Of a stretch of DNA of 64,000 bases, positions 8,843-19,100 are shown one piece after another. The notes under the pieces were generated by a model. It was not told the origin of the DNA, searched no databases, and saw only the letters and a program-made list of their open reading frames with translations. The stretch lies in the NCBI RefSeq assembly GCF_027853965.1, contig NZ_JAQGLB010000013.1, forward strand, positions 161,569 through 225,568, written 5' to 3'. This stretch comes from Saccharopolyspora indica. GTDB taxonomy: Bacteria > Actinomycetota > Actinomycetes > Mycobacteriales > Pseudonocardiaceae. The first letter of the stretch is position 1; the number at the start of each line of letters is the position of its first letter. The translations under genes and the position numbers were made by a program.

Positions 8843-8905
8843 ATCCGGACCGGCGCTCGCGGGGTTCGCGGTTTGGCGACAAATGGACTGGACCTTGACT
8901 CCTAG

Positions 8906-8921
8906 AGTGGTCTAGTCCATT
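8906..8921 (+). promoter_or_regulatory. DasR-like operator (dre) upstream of the chitinase gene
   Basis: AGTGGTCTAGTCCATT matches 14 of 16 positions of the published Streptomyces DasR consensus AGTGGTCTAGACCACT. A possible -35 (TTGACT, 8895-8900) lies just upstream, so the site would sit in the core promoter. DasR represses chitin and N-acetylglucosamine genes until glucosamine-6-phosphate accumulates. A weaker half-match, ATGGACTGGACC, is at 8883-8894. Confidence 0.7.
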
Positions 8922-8961
8922 TTTGTGTGCTCCGGCTCACCCCATCCGGATCGGAGCAGCC

Positions 8962-10059
8962 ATGTCACGGATCCGCACCGCGCTCGCCGCGCTGGCGGGG
9001 CTCGTCCTCGCCGCCGCGCCTGCTTCCGCCGCCCCCGAACCCGCCGCCATCCCGGGCCACGCCCTGGTCGGCTACCTGCACGCCAGCTTCGCCAACGGCT
9101 CCGGCTACGTGCGCATGGCCGACGTGCCCGCCGAGTGGGACGTCATCGACCTGGCCTTCGCCGAACCGACCTCCCCCACCTCCGGCCAGCTGGAGTTCAC
9201 CCGCTGCCAGGCCGCCGAGTGCCCGAACGTGGAGAGCGACGAGGAGTTCCTCGCCGGGATCCGCGCCAAGCAGGCCGAGGGCAAGAAGGTGCTGCTGTCG
9301 GTCGGCGGCGCCAACGGCCAGGTGCGGCTGGAGACCGCCGCCGCGCGCGATGCGTTCGTGTCGTCGGCGGCGGCGATCATCGACCGCTGGGGCCTGGACG
9401 GCATCGACATCGACTTCGAGGGCCACTCGCTGGAACTCGCGCCCGGCGACACCGACCTGAAGAACCCGACCACCCCGGTGGTGGTCAACCTGATCGGCGC
9501 GCTGCGCGCCCTCAACGAGCGCTACGGCCCGGACTTCGTGCTGACCATGGCACCGGAGACGTTCTTCGTGCAGGTCGGCTACCAGCACTACGGCGGCGGC
9601 ACCGGTGCCGACCCGCGCGCGGGCGCGTACCTGCCGGTGATCGACGCGCTGCGCGCGGACCTGGACCTGCTGCACGTGCAGAACTACAACTCCGGCCCGG
9701 TCATGGGACTGGACGGCCAGTACCACACAATGGGCAACGCGGACTTCCACGTGGCGATGATCGACATGGTGCTGACCGGCTTCCCGCTGGCGGGCAACCC
9801 GAACAACACCTTCGCCCCGCTGGCCCCCGAGCAGGTCGCGATCGGCCTGCCCGCGGCCAACCCGGCGGGCAACGGCTTCACCCCGGTGCCGGAGGTCCAC
9901 AAGGCCCTCGACTGCCTGCGCGCGGGCACCGGCTGCGGCACCTACAAGCCGCACGGCACCTACCCGAAGCTGCGCGGCCTGATGGCCTGGTCGATCAACT
10001 GGGACGTCTACCACAACAACGAGTTCGCCAAGGCCCACGACGCCTACGCGATCCGGTAG
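8962..10059 (+). CDS. Secreted GH18 chitinase
   Basis: 365 aa. A signal peptide (Arg-containing start, hydrophobic ALAGLVLAAAP, AxA-type cleavage near residue 25) sends it out of the cell. The GH18 catalytic signature DGIDIDFE ends at the acid/base E153. SVGGANG (about 113-119) is the family's second conserved strand, and GLMAWSINWD near the C-terminus carries the substrate-binding Trp. It hydrolyses beta-1,4 N-acetylglucosamine chains. There is no separate chitin-binding domain, so it is a compact catalytic-domain enzyme. ATG 8962 has GGAG 6 nt upstream. The DasR-like operator predicts induction with the chitin/GlcNAc regulon. Confidence 0.93.
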   Translation: MSRIRTALAALAGLVLAAAPASAAPEPAAIPGHALVGYLHASFANGSGYVRMADVPAEWDVIDLAFAEPTSPTSGQLEFTRCQAAECPNVESDEEFLAGIRAKQAEGKKVLLSVGGANGQVRLETAAARDAFVSSAAAIIDRWGLDGIDIDFEGHSLELAPGDTDLKNPTTPVVVNLIGALRALNERYGPDFVLTMAPETFFVQVGYQHYGGGTGADPRAGAYLPVIDALRADLDLLHVQNYNSGPVMGLDGQYHTMGNADFHVAMIDMVLTGFPLAGNPNNTFAPLAPEQVAIGLPAANPAGNGFTPVPEVHKALDCLRAGTGCGTYKPHGTYPKLRGLMAWSINWDVYHNNEFAKAHDAYAIR

Positions 10060-10084
10060 GACCCGTTGCGGCCCAACAGATTTC

Positions 10085-10122
10085 GGCCGGGGCGAGGAGC
10101 ACGCGCACTCCTCACCCCGGCC
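10085..10122. terminator. Strong hairpin between convergent chitinase and monooxygenase genes
   Basis: GGCCGGGGCGAGGAG (10085-10099) pairs with CTCCTCACCCCGGCC (10108-10122), 15 positions with one mismatch and an 8-nt loop. It lies between two convergent stops (10059 and 10134), so it probably serves both. Confidence 0.75.
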
Positions 10123-10133
10123 GGATCCAGCGC

Positions 10134-11363
10134 TCAGCCGAAGCTGCGGAGGTACTCCTCGGCCCCCTCCGGGTCGAGCAGCCAGGTCTGGAAGTCCGCC
10201 GGGTCGTCGAAGCCGTCGGCGAAGCGGTCGCGGATCTCGGGGTGCCGGGCCGCGGCGGCCACGAGCCGCTGCACGTGCGGCTGGGCGGGCCGCAGCGAGG
10301 TGTTCGTCCACGACACCACGTGCCGCGCGTGCCGCCAGAACTCCTCGAAGCTCCGCTGCATCCAGGACCGGTCGAACTCCTGCGCACCGCGCGCCACGAT
10401 GCTGTCCAAATAGGACTCAGCGCACCGGCTGGCGACGTTGGCGCCCTGTCCGGTGATCGGGTCGTTGGCCACCACGGCGTCGCCCATGCCCAGCACCACC
10501 GCACCCGACGGGAGTTCGGCGACCGGCTTGCGCACCACCGGGGTCACGCCACCGGTCAGGGTGGCGCGCTCGTCGGTCAGCTCGGCACCGGCGAACCGGG
10601 CGTGCTCCCACGGCAGGTGCTCGCGCATCAGCTCCAGCATCCGCGCCCACTGCTCGCCGCCGCCGGGGCGATCCGACCAGCAGTCCATCGGACCGCCCGG
10701 GATTCCCTCGTACAGCAGGACATCGCACGCCCCGCCGAAGGTGCAGCCGGGGATGACGTAGATGTCGCCGACACCGGGAATCGACGTCGCCCGGAGCAGA
10801 CCGGCGTCGGGCTCGTCCGGCGACGGAGCCGCTCCGCGCACGTAGGCGACCGCCAGCGCCCGCTGCGGCGCGGTGAACGGCGAGTGCCGCGCGTCGCGCT
10901 CGAAGATGCGGCCGAGCTCGCCCGCGCCCGTCGCGACCACCGCCAGGTCGTGGCGCGCGGCCATCTCGTCCAGCTCGGAGGCGGTGATGTCGCGGTACTC
11001 CACGGCACCGCCTCGCTCGGCGAACAGCTCCAGCCAGCGCGCCATCTTCACCCGCTGGTCCACCGACTGCGCGGGCCGGGAGAACCGGCCCCGCCAGTCC
11101 AGCAGCCGCCCCTCCCCCGGCTTCTCGACGACCTTGCGCAGACCGGTGATCGGCGGTGCTTCGCCGTCCCAGAAGTTCAGCCCGCGGGCCCGTTCAGCGG
11201 CCAGCGCGGTGCCGAACATGGCCTGCGTGGACATCACCCGCCCACCGCGGATCTGCTCGGGCGTGCGCCCGGAGACCAAGGTCACCTCGTACTGCTCGGC
11301 CTGCAGGCCGAGCGCCAGCTGCAGCCCGGCCTGCCCCGCCCCGACGATCAGGACCTTCCGCAT
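10134..11363 (-). CDS. Styrene-monooxygenase-like FAD oxygenase (StyA family)
   Basis: 409 aa, close to the roughly 415 aa of StyA. The N-terminus VLIVGAGQAGLQLALGL is a GxGxxG FAD fold. SGRTPEQIRGGRVMSTQAMF and the late GMGDAVVANDPITGQGANVA (second FAD-binding motif) are characteristic of this subgroup of group-E flavoprotein monooxygenases. Known members epoxidise styrene or indole using FADH2 from a separate reductase, StyB. I see no StyB flavin reductase in the window, so reduced flavin must come from elsewhere. Stands alone, transcribed towards the chitinase gene. Confidence 0.82.
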   Translation of the reverse strand: MRKVLIVGAGQAGLQLALGLQAEQYEVTLVSGRTPEQIRGGRVMSTQAMFGTALAAERARGLNFWDGEAPPITGLRKVVEKPGEGRLLDWRGRFSRPAQSVDQRVKMARWLELFAERGGAVEYRDITASELDEMAARHDLAVVATGAGELGRIFERDARHSPFTAPQRALAVAYVRGAAPSPDEPDAGLLRATSIPGVGDIYVIPGCTFGGACDVLLYEGIPGGPMDCWSDRPGGGEQWARMLELMREHLPWEHARFAGAELTDERATLTGGVTPVVRKPVAELPSGAVVLGMGDAVVANDPITGQGANVASRCAESYLDSIVARGAQEFDRSWMQRSFEEFWRHARHVVSWTNTSLRPAQPHVQRLVAAAARHPEIRDRFADGFDDPADFQTWLLDPEGAEEYLRSFG

Positions 11364-11443
11364 TTCCCGCCCGTCCTCTCCCGCGCGTCGACGTCGTGAG
11401 GGGCGCCGGTCCCAGTCCGGAACCGACGCCCCTCCAACCGGAT

Positions 11444-12679
11444 TCAGAGCTCGACGCCGAGCAGGGCGTCGACGGCCGTGCGGATCAGCGCCGGCGCCCC
11501 GGCGTCGGAGCCGCCGGTCGTCAGCGCTTCCTCCGCCCAGGCGTCGATCGCCCGCAGCGCCCGCTGCGTGTCGAGGTCGTCGGAGAGCCGGTCGCGCAGC
11601 TCGGCGACCGCGGCTTCCGCCGACGGGGCCGACTCCAGCTCGACGGCCTGGCGCCAGCGCGCCAGCCGCGCCGCGCCCGCGGTCAGCGCGTCGGCCGTCC
11701 ACGAGCGGTCGGTGCGGTAGTGGCCGTCCAGCAGCGCCAGCCGGATGGCCATCGGGTCCACCCGGTCGCCGCGCAGCCGGGAGACGAACACCAGGTTGCC
11801 CTTGGACTTGGACATCTTCTCGCCGTCCAGCCCGATCATCCCGGCGTGCACGTAGTGCTTGGCGAACGGGAACTCACCGGTCAGCGACTCGGCGTGCGCG
11901 GCGCTGAACTCGTGGTGCGGGAAGATCAGGTCCGAACCGCCGCCCTGCACGTCGAAGCCCAGGCCCAGCCGGTTCAGCGCGATGACCGAGCACTCCAGGT
12001 GCCAGCCCGGCCGGCCCGGCCCCAGCTCGGACTCCCAGGACGGCTCGCCGTCGCGGGCGGCCCGCCACAGCAGCGCGTCCAGCGGGTGCTCCTTGCCCGC
12101 CCGGTCCGGGTCGCCGCCGCGCTCGGCGAAGAAGCCGCGCATGGTCTCGTCGTCGTAGTTCGACTCGTAGCCGAAGCGGCCGCTGGCCCGGTGGCGGAAG
12201 TAGATGTCCGGGTGCTCGTCGTCGAGCCGGTAGGCCGCACCGGAGGCCAGCAGCTTGCCGACCGCCTCGACGATCTCCGGGATGGACTCGACAGCGCCGA
12301 CGAAGTCCGCGGGCGGCACCACCCGCAGCGCCTCCATGTCCTCGCGGAACAGCGCGGTCTCGCGCATCGCGAGCACCACCCAGTCCTCGTGGTCGCGCTC
12401 GGCGCGCTCCAGCAGCGGGTCGTCGATGTCGGTGACGTTCTGCACGTAGTGCACCTGGTGACCGTTGTCCAGCCACACCCGGTGGACCAGGTCGAACGCC
12501 AGGTAGGTGGCGGCGTGACCGAGGTGGGTGGCGTCGTACGGCGTGATGCCGCACACGTACATCCGCGCGACCGCACCGGGCTCGGTGGGTTCGACCGAAC
12601 CGGCCGAGGTGTCGAAGAGGCGCAGCGGACGTGGCGTGCCCGGCACTCGAGGCACGGGAACCGATGACCAGGGTTGCAT
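11444..12679 (-). CDS. mshC: Cysteine:1D-myo-inosityl glucosamine ligase
   Basis: Joins cysteine to GlcN-Ins with ATP, the third step of mycothiol synthesis, in the cytoplasm. The 411-aa protein is a shortened cysteinyl-tRNA-synthetase relative. It has [14 protein letters not shown] with the HIGH-type motif HLGH near residue 50 and KMSKSK at about 288-293. It ends after a short helical domain, as MshC does, and lacks the anticodon-binding region of CysS. The ATP/zinc fold segments [15 protein letters not shown] and [16 protein letters not shown] agree. ATG 12679 gives the usual MshC N-terminus ([11 protein letters not shown]). Confidence 0.95.
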   Translation of the reverse strand: MQPWSSVPVPRVPGTPRPLRLFDTSAGSVEPTEPGAVARMYVCGITPYDATHLGHAATYLAFDLVHRVWLDNGHQVHYVQNVTDIDDPLLERAERDHEDWVVLAMRETALFREDMEALRVVPPADFVGAVESIPEIVEAVGKLLASGAAYRLDDEHPDIYFRHRASGRFGYESNYDDETMRGFFAERGGDPDRAGKEHPLDALLWRAARDGEPSWESELGPGRPGWHLECSVIALNRLGLGFDVQGGGSDLIFPHHEFSAAHAESLTGEFPFAKHYVHAGMIGLDGEKMSKSKGNLVFVSRLRGDRVDPMAIRLALLDGHYRTDRSWTADALTAGAARLARWRQAVELESAPSAEAAVAELRDRLSDDLDTQRALRAIDAWAEEALTTGGSDAGAPALIRTAVDALLGVEL

Positions 12680-13102
12680 GCACCCGACCTTAAACGTCCG
12701 CCTCGGGTGGACGCCGCCATCCGGGGGATAGCCAGTATCACATCGTGGGAGGACCGGCTGGCCCGAACGCCGCCGCGGCCGCGCGGGCGCCCTGGGCCGG
12801 AACACCCCGGACCGCGCATTCCAGCACAGCGAGATCCTTTGCATCCGCCACTCGGCCACAACGCCACTGAAGTGGGATCATCAGTTCCGAAAAGGGAATA
12901 TCCGCACGCCAAAATCATTACATCATGCCTGGTCAGAAGCGCGGAAATGCATTTCTCCGCGAAATGCAGATCTTCGCCCGATCTGCTGAGCGCGAGCTTT
13001 TCCGGAGCATGATCGGCGAACGGAACCGAAAGGAGTCGACGGCGAATCCGGGCATCGTGATCGCAACCGGCGGTGTCCCGGCGGAGCGGGTGGAGGCGAT
13101 CG
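12680..13102. other. Divergent intergenic region between mshC and proV
   Basis: 423 nt. The mshC-proximal part is GC-rich. From about 12880 the DNA becomes AT-richer, which suggests the proV promoter. It contains the 12-bp palindrome GAAATGCATTTC at 12944-12955 within a larger imperfect hairpin. An AAGGAG at 13030-13035 has no in-frame start at the right distance. I find no convincing gene here. Confidence 0.4.
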
Positions 13103-14143
13103 GTGACTTCGGTACGCGTGGAACGGCTCTACAAGATCTTCGGGCCGCAGCCGGCCGAGCTGGTCCGCCGCGTGGAGCGCGGGGCCGGTCCGGACGAGAT
13201 CAAGGCGGCCGGTGGCACCGCCGCGGTGGTGGACGCGTCGTTCGAGGTGGCGGAGGGCGAGACGTTCGTCGTCATGGGCCTGTCCGGCTCCGGCAAGTCG
13301 ACCCTGATCCGGATGCTCAACGGGCTGCTCGCGCCGACCGCGGGCCGGGTGCTCGTCGACGGCGAGGACGTCACCGCGATGTCCGGCAAGGTGCTGCGCG
13401 CGATGCGCCAGGAGAAGATGAGCATGGTCTTCCAGCACTTCGCGCTCTTCCCGCACCGGACCGTGCTGGACAACGTCGGCTACGGGCTGCGGATCCGCGG
13501 CGCGGGCGAGGACGAGCTCGCCGAGAAGGCCACCGAGGCGCTGAACCTGGTCGGCCTGGAGGGCTGGGGCGACCGCTACCCGCAGCAGCTCTCCGGCGGG
13601 ATGCGCCAGCGCGTCGGCCTGGCGCGCGCCCTGGCCGCGCAGACCGACGTCCTGCTGATGGACGAGGCCTTCAGCGCGCTGGACCCGCTGATCAAGCGCG
13701 AGATGCAGGACCAGCTGCTCGACCTCAACGCCCAGCTGGGCAAGACGATCATCTTCATCACCCACGACCTCGACGAGGCGATGCGGCTGGGCGACCGGAT
13801 CGCGATGATGCGCGCCGGGCGGATCGTGCAGATCGGCACCGCCGAGGAGATCCTGCGCGAACCGGCCGACTCCTACGTCGCCGAGTTCGTCCACGACGTG
13901 GACCGCAGCCGGGTGCTCACCGCGGCGACTCTGGCGAACCCGCAGGTGATCGCACCGACGGGCGCCGAACCGGTGGACGCGGGCACACCGCTGCGGGAGC
14001 TGTTCCTGCGGCTCGGCGGCCGACCGGACCCGGTGCCGGTGGTCGACGGGCAGCAGCGCCTGCTCGGCGCGGTGACACCGGCCGCGATCTTCGAGGCGCT
14101 CAGCCGCGAGCCCGAGACGGCCGAGGAGGCATCCGATGCGTGA
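13103..14143 (+). CDS. proV: Glycine betaine/proline ABC importer, ATPase
   Basis: 346-aa ATPase of a ProU/OpuA-type compatible-solute importer. Seen: Walker A GLSGSGKST (about 58-66), Q-loop VFQHFALFPHRT, signature LSGGMRQRVGLARAL (about 163-177), Walker B VLLMDEAFSALDP and switch FITHDLDEA. The long family-specific N-terminus (IFGPQPAELVRRVERG) is present. The tail after residue 260 is a reduced CBS-like region that in OpuA relatives senses ionic strength. GTG 13103 is chosen because GGAGG is 6 nt upstream; GTG 13073 is less likely. The stop overlaps proW by 8 nt. Confidence 0.9.
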   Translation: MTSVRVERLYKIFGPQPAELVRRVERGAGPDEIKAAGGTAAVVDASFEVAEGETFVVMGLSGSGKSTLIRMLNGLLAPTAGRVLVDGEDVTAMSGKVLRAMRQEKMSMVFQHFALFPHRTVLDNVGYGLRIRGAGEDELAEKATEALNLVGLEGWGDRYPQQLSGGMRQRVGLARALAAQTDVLLMDEAFSALDPLIKREMQDQLLDLNAQLGKTIIFITHDLDEAMRLGDRIAMMRAGRIVQIGTAEEILREPADSYVAEFVHDVDRSRVLTAATLANPQVIAPTGAEPVDAGTPLRELFLRLGGRPDPVPVVDGQQRLLGAVTPAAIFEALSREPETAEEASDA

Positions 14144-15023
14144 GGTGCTCACCCAGTTCGAGCTGCCGCGGATCCCGGTCGGCAGCTGGTTCGCGGCGGT
14201 GGTGGACTGGCTGAACGACAGCATCGGCCCGGTGTTCGACTTCGTCGACCTGGTGCTGCGCTCGGCGGTCGGCGGGCTGGCCCAGGCGCTGACCTTCCTG
14301 CCGCCGCTGGTCGTGGTGCTGGTGTTCGCCGCGCTCGGGTGGTGGCTGCGCAGCTGGCGGTTCGGCCTGTTCAGCCTGATCGGCTTCGGGCTGATCGCCA
14401 GCGTGCAGGAGTTCGAAGCGGCGATGCAGACCCTGTCGCTGGTGCTGGTGGCCACCGCCATCGCCATCGCCATCGGCATCCCGGTGGGCATCCTGATGGC
14501 GCGCAGCAGCGAGGTCAGCGCGGTGCTGCGGCCGGTGCTGGACCTGATGCAGACCATGCCCGCCTTCGTCTACCTCGTCCCGGTGATCGTGTTCTTCAAC
14601 ATCGGCGAGGTGCCGGGCGTGGTGGCCACCGTGATCTTCGCGCTGCCGCCGGGCGTGCGGCTCACCGAGCTCGGCATCAGGCAGGTGGACACCGAGGTGG
14701 TCGAGGCCGGCGAGGCCTTCGGCGCCCCGCCCCGCAAGATCCTCACCGGCATCCAGCTGCCGCTGGCCATGCCGTCGATCATGGCCGGGGTCAACCAGGT
14801 GATCATGCTGGCGCTGTCGATGGTGGTCATCGCGGGCATGGTCGGCGCGCCCGGCCTCGGCTCGAACATCTACGAGGCGGTCACCAGGGTCCAGCTCGCC
14901 CAGGGCTTCGAGGCCGGACTGGCGGTGGTGATCCTGGCGGTCTACCTGGACCGGATCACCGCCGTGCTCTCGGACCGCTCGCCGGTCGCGCGGGCGGAGC
15001 GCAAAGCGGCCAGGACCGGCTGA
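14136..15023 (+). CDS. proW: Glycine betaine/proline ABC importer, permease
   Basis: 295-aa inner-membrane permease. A Trp-rich amphipathic N-terminus (to about residue 40) is followed by several membrane helices and the BPD_transp_1 domain with its cytoplasmic coupling loop (EAGEAFGAPPRKILTGIQLPL, about 189-209, EAA-type). It would form the channel for betaine or proline uptake together with the upstream ATPase. It starts within the last codons of proV, so the two are translationally coupled. The substrate-binding protein follows after 37 nt. Confidence 0.9.
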   Translation: MREVLTQFELPRIPVGSWFAAVVDWLNDSIGPVFDFVDLVLRSAVGGLAQALTFLPPLVVVLVFAALGWWLRSWRFGLFSLIGFGLIASVQEFEAAMQTLSLVLVATAIAIAIGIPVGILMARSSEVSAVLRPVLDLMQTMPAFVYLVPVIVFFNIGEVPGVVATVIFALPPGVRLTELGIRQVDTEVVEAGEAFGAPPRKILTGIQLPLAMPSIMAGVNQVIMLALSMVVIAGMVGAPGLGSNIYEAVTRVQLAQGFEAGLAVVILAVYLDRITAVLSDRSPVARAERKAARTG

Positions 15024-15060
15024 GCCCGGTCCGCCAGCCGCCGCGGAAAGGCAGGTAGCA

Positions 15061-15960
15061 ATGTTGTCCAGCAGGAGATCGCGGAGATTCGCCGCACTGC
15101 TCGCCGCACTGGCCGCGCTGGTCCTGGTCGCCGCCGGCTGCGGCGGCCGCGAGCCCCAGACCGGGCAGGAGTCGAAGACGATCAACATCGGCTACATCGC
15201 CTGGGACGAGGACATCGCGGTCACCTACCTCTACAAGGAGCTCCTGGAGCGCAAGGGCTACGCCGTCAACGCCACCGAGCTGGAGGTCGGCCCGATCTAC
15301 GCCGGGCTCGCCCAGGGCAACCCGGACCTGTTCCTGGACGCCTGGCTGCCGCAGACCCACGCCGACTACTGGCAGCAGTACGGCCCGCAGCTGGAGGACC
15401 TCGGCGTCTGGTACGACCAGGGCACGCTGAACATCGCGGTGCCGAAGTACCTGACGGACGTCAACTCGATCGAGGACCTCAAGGGCCGGGGCCCGGAGTT
15501 CGGCGGCGTGATCACCGGCATCGATCCGGGCGCCGGGCTGAGCCGCACCACCAAGGACAGCGCGATCCCGGCCTACGGCCTCGGTGGTGAGTACGCCCTG
15601 CAGACCTCCTCGACCACGGCGATGCTGGCCGCCCTGGAGAAGGCGACCAAGGAGCAGAAGCCGATCGTGGTCACCCTGTGGCACCCGCACTGGGCCTACG
15701 CCCGCTACCCGCTCAAGGACCTGCAGGACCCGAAGGGCGCGATGGGCCAGGCCGAGCAGCTGCACGCCGTCGGCCGCGCCGGATTCGCCCAGGACTTCCC
15801 CGAGGTCACCGAGATGATCAAGAAGTTCAGGCTGACCGACGACCAGCTGGCCTCCCTGGAGAACGAGATCAACAACGCGCAGAAGGGCCAGGAGCAGCTG
15901 GCGGCCAGGAAGTGGGCCGACGCCCATCCTGAGGTGATCAACACCTTCGCCGGTCCGTGA
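15061..15960 (+). CDS. proX: Glycine betaine/proline-binding lipoprotein
   Basis: 299 aa. A hydrophobic signal ends in the lipobox LVAAGC, so the mature protein is tethered to the outer face of the membrane at that cysteine. The OpuAC fold is recognisable: INIGYIAWDEDIAVTYLYKE, the Trp-rich ligand-cage segments LFLDAWLPQTHADYW and VTLWHPHWAYARYPL, and a typical C-terminal KWADAHPEVINTF. It delivers betaine-like osmolytes to ProVW. Last gene of the three-gene unit; a strong hairpin follows at 15971. Confidence 0.9.
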   Translation: MLSSRRSRRFAALLAALAALVLVAAGCGGREPQTGQESKTINIGYIAWDEDIAVTYLYKELLERKGYAVNATELEVGPIYAGLAQGNPDLFLDAWLPQTHADYWQQYGPQLEDLGVWYDQGTLNIAVPKYLTDVNSIEDLKGRGPEFGGVITGIDPGAGLSRTTKDSAIPAYGLGGEYALQTSSTTAMLAALEKATKEQKPIVVTLWHPHWAYARYPLKDLQDPKGAMGQAEQLHAVGRAGFAQDFPEVTEMIKKFRLTDDQLASLENEINNAQKGQEQLAARKWADAHPEVINTFAGP

Positions 15961-15970
15961 CGGCGCGCTG

Positions 15971-16001
15971 GAGGGCCGGTGGCGGCACCCCACCGGCCCT
16001 C
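15971..16001 (+). terminator. Terminator of the proVWX operon
   Basis: Perfect 12-bp stem, GAGGGCCGGTGG (15971-15982) with CCACCGGCCCTC (15990-16001), and a 7-nt loop, 10 nt past the proX stop and followed by TTCTCC. Confidence 0.85.
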
Positions 16002-16122
16002 TTCTCCGGGAAACCAGGGCGTTGGCACGACGTTGGTCCGGCGTTGGCGTTCTCGCTGATCATTCGGCCAGGTGTGGCCGCGCCTGGAGGCAGCGGCGGT
16101 TTCCGGACATCGAGGTGCTGTT

Positions 16123-19100
16123 GTGGGTAATCCGCTGGTGGCGGAGCGCGAGGATTCGACGAAGTCGTTCAGCGGCGTGCCGATCCTGGAATCGGTCGAT
16201 GAGACGAAGAAGGCCATCGAGTCCGGTGACTGGGCCTCCGGAGTCATGGGTGCGGTCGGGACCGGGCTGGACGCGCTGGGCATGGCGCTGGATCCGTTCG
16301 GGGCGATCCTCTCGGCCGGTGTCGGCTGGCTCATGGAGCACGTCGGCCCGCTCTCAGACGCACTGGATTCGTTGACCGGCGATGCGGATCAGATCAAGGC
16401 CCACTCGGAGACCTGGAAGAACGTCGCCGCCGAGCTCGGTGAGATCAACACCGAGATGACCAACATGGTCAACAGCGACGTCGCCGACTGGGCCGGGGAA
16501 GCCGCCGATTCCTACCGCAAGCGCAGCGAGGACACCGGAAAGCTCATCGAAGCGGCCCAGAAGGCAGCCGAAGGCGCCTCCGAAGGAGTCGGCACCGCAG
16601 GCGAAGTCGTGGCCGCCGTGCGCACGCTGGTGCGCGACATCATCGCCGAACTCGTCGGCAGCCTCGTCTCGTGGGCCCTGCAGGTGCTGGCCACGCTGGG
16701 CCTGGCGATGGCCTGGGTCGTGCCGCAGGTCGTCATGGCGGTGGCGAAGACCGCCGCGAAGATCGCCAAGATCACCACGAAGCTGGTGAAGGCGATGAAG
16801 TCGCTGGGCAAGCTGTTCAAGAAGCTCAAGGACGGCTTCGGCGACGCCAAGAAGGCCCTCGACAAGATCAAGAAGGACAGCGGCGGCTCCGGCAACAAGC
16901 CCGACAGCCCCAAACCCGACCGTGGCAAGGGCGACAACGGTCCCAACAACAAGCCCGACAACAACGACCCGGCATCCACCCACTCGCAGAGCACGGGCGG
17001 AAACGAGTCGCGCGGCGGCAATCCCCCGGACAGCACGCCCCGCTCCCCGGACAGCACGCCCAGATCCCCCGACAGCGGTCCGACGCCCTCCCCGCCACCC
17101 GCGCGCGACAGGGGCCTGGGCGGCCAGCCCGGCAGCCGCGGTGGTTCCAACACCGGCAGCAACAAGCCCGAGAACCCCCGCGACCGCGCCGTCGGCACCG
17201 ACGACCGGAAGTACATCTCCGACCCGGTCGACGTCGCCACCGGCGAGGTGGTGATGACCCAGGTGGACCTGACCATCGCGGGCAGCCCCGACCTGGTCCT
17301 GGAGCGCACGCACATCTCGTCCTACCGGGCAGGCCGCTGGTTCGGCGCCTCCTGGTCGTCCACTGTGGACCAGCGCCTGGAGGTCGACGAGGAGAACGTC
17401 TGCTACTTCTCGGCCGACGGCATGATCCTGGTGTACCCGATCCCCACCGCGGACGCGCCCGTGCTCCCGGTGGAAGGGCCGCGGTACCCGTTGCGGCGGA
17501 CCGCTGACGGCTACCGCCTCGACGACCGAGCCGGGACGCTGGTCTTCACCGCCGTCGCGGGCAGCGGCGAACGGCTGCTGCCGCTGGTCGCGGTCGAGCG
17601 GGCGAACGCCCCGCGGATCACGATCGAGCACTCCGCCGACGGCGCGCCCAGCGCGATCCGGCGTTCCGACGGCTACGAGGCGCGGTTCACCACCGAGCGC
17701 GGCCGGATCGTCGAGGTGGCGGCCGTGAGCACGGCGGACGGCAGCGCCGTCCCGGTCGTCGAGTTCGGCTACGACGAGCGCGGCAGGCTGACCCGGGTGG
17801 TCAACTCCACCGGCCGCGCGATGACCTTCGACTACGACGAGAGCATGCGGCTCACCGGCTGGCAGGACCGCACCGGCACCTGGTACCGGTACTCCTACGA
17901 CCGGACCGGGCGGTGCGTCCGCACGGTGGGCGTCGAGGACTTCTTCAACGGCACCTTCAGCTACGACCTGGACAACCGCATCACCCGGCACACCGATGCG
18001 CTCGGGTGCACCAGCGAGTTCCACCTCAACCCGGCGGGCCAGCTGATCGCGGAGGTCGATCCGCTCGGCCACGCCAAGCGCTACAGCTGGGACCGCTACG
18101 ACCGGCTGCTGTCCCGCACCGACGAGCTGGGCCGGACGACGCGCTACACCTACGCCGACGACGGCGAGCTCGTCGCCGTGATCCGCCCCGACGGATCGGA
18201 GGTGAAGGTCGCGGCGACCGCGGAGGGCGGTCTGTCGCTGGAGGTCCAGGACGAGGACGCCGTCGACCGCCGCGAGTACTCCCCCACCGCGGCACCGGAC
18301 CTGTTCTCCGACCAGGTCGGGATCGCTCCGCCGCTGCCGAGCGCGGGCTTGCCCAATCCGCTCGACGAGGAGTCGCCGACGGCGGTTCCCGGGGAGCGGG
18401 ACCTGTTCGGCCGGCCGCGGACGACCCGCACCGCATCCGGTGCCGCGGTGCGGATCGGCTGGACGGTCGAGGGCAAGCGCTCGGTGCGCACCGGACCGCT
18501 CGGGCGCCACGAGACGTGGCACTTCGACGCCGAGGGCAACGCCGTCGAGCACCGGGGCGCCGCCGGGCAGGTGACCCGGCGCGGTCACGGCCCGTTCGGC
18601 CTGCCCGTCGTCGACACCGACCCCGCCGGCGGGCGCACCCGCTACGCCTACGACCGCGAGCAGCGGCTGGTCACCGTCACCGACCCGCAGGGGTTGACCT
18701 GGCACTACACCTACGACCCCGCGGGCAGGCTGGTCGAGGAGGTGGACTTCGACGGCCGCCGCCTGGTCTACGCCTACGACGAAGCCGGGCAGCTGATCCG
18801 CATGACCAACGGGCTCGGCCAGGTCACCGAGTACACCTACGACGTGCTGGGCAACGTCGTCGAGCGGCGGACACCGGCGGGCACCACCACCTACGACTAC
18901 GACCACCTCGGCAGGCTGGTGCGCGCGACGAACCGGGATTCCGTCCTGGAGATCGTCCGCGACCGCCACGGGCGGGTGATCGCCGAATCGGTCAACAGGC
19001 TCGCCGTCCGCTGGAGCTACGACGAGACCGCCGTGCACCGCGGCACCCCCGGTGGGGTCGACAGCACCTGGCGGTTCGACGCCGCGGGCACGCCCACCGT

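Noticed and set aside
12925..13100. A plus-strand open frame beginning ATG 12925 ahead of proV.
   Set aside because: It has no ribosome site or homology and runs out of frame through the proV start; the AT-rich DNA is better explained as promoter.
17026..17092. Short tandem repeats in the RHS linker that might be taken for a CRISPR-like array.
   Set aside because: They are in-frame SPDSTPR codon repeats in a Pro/Ser linker with no spacers.
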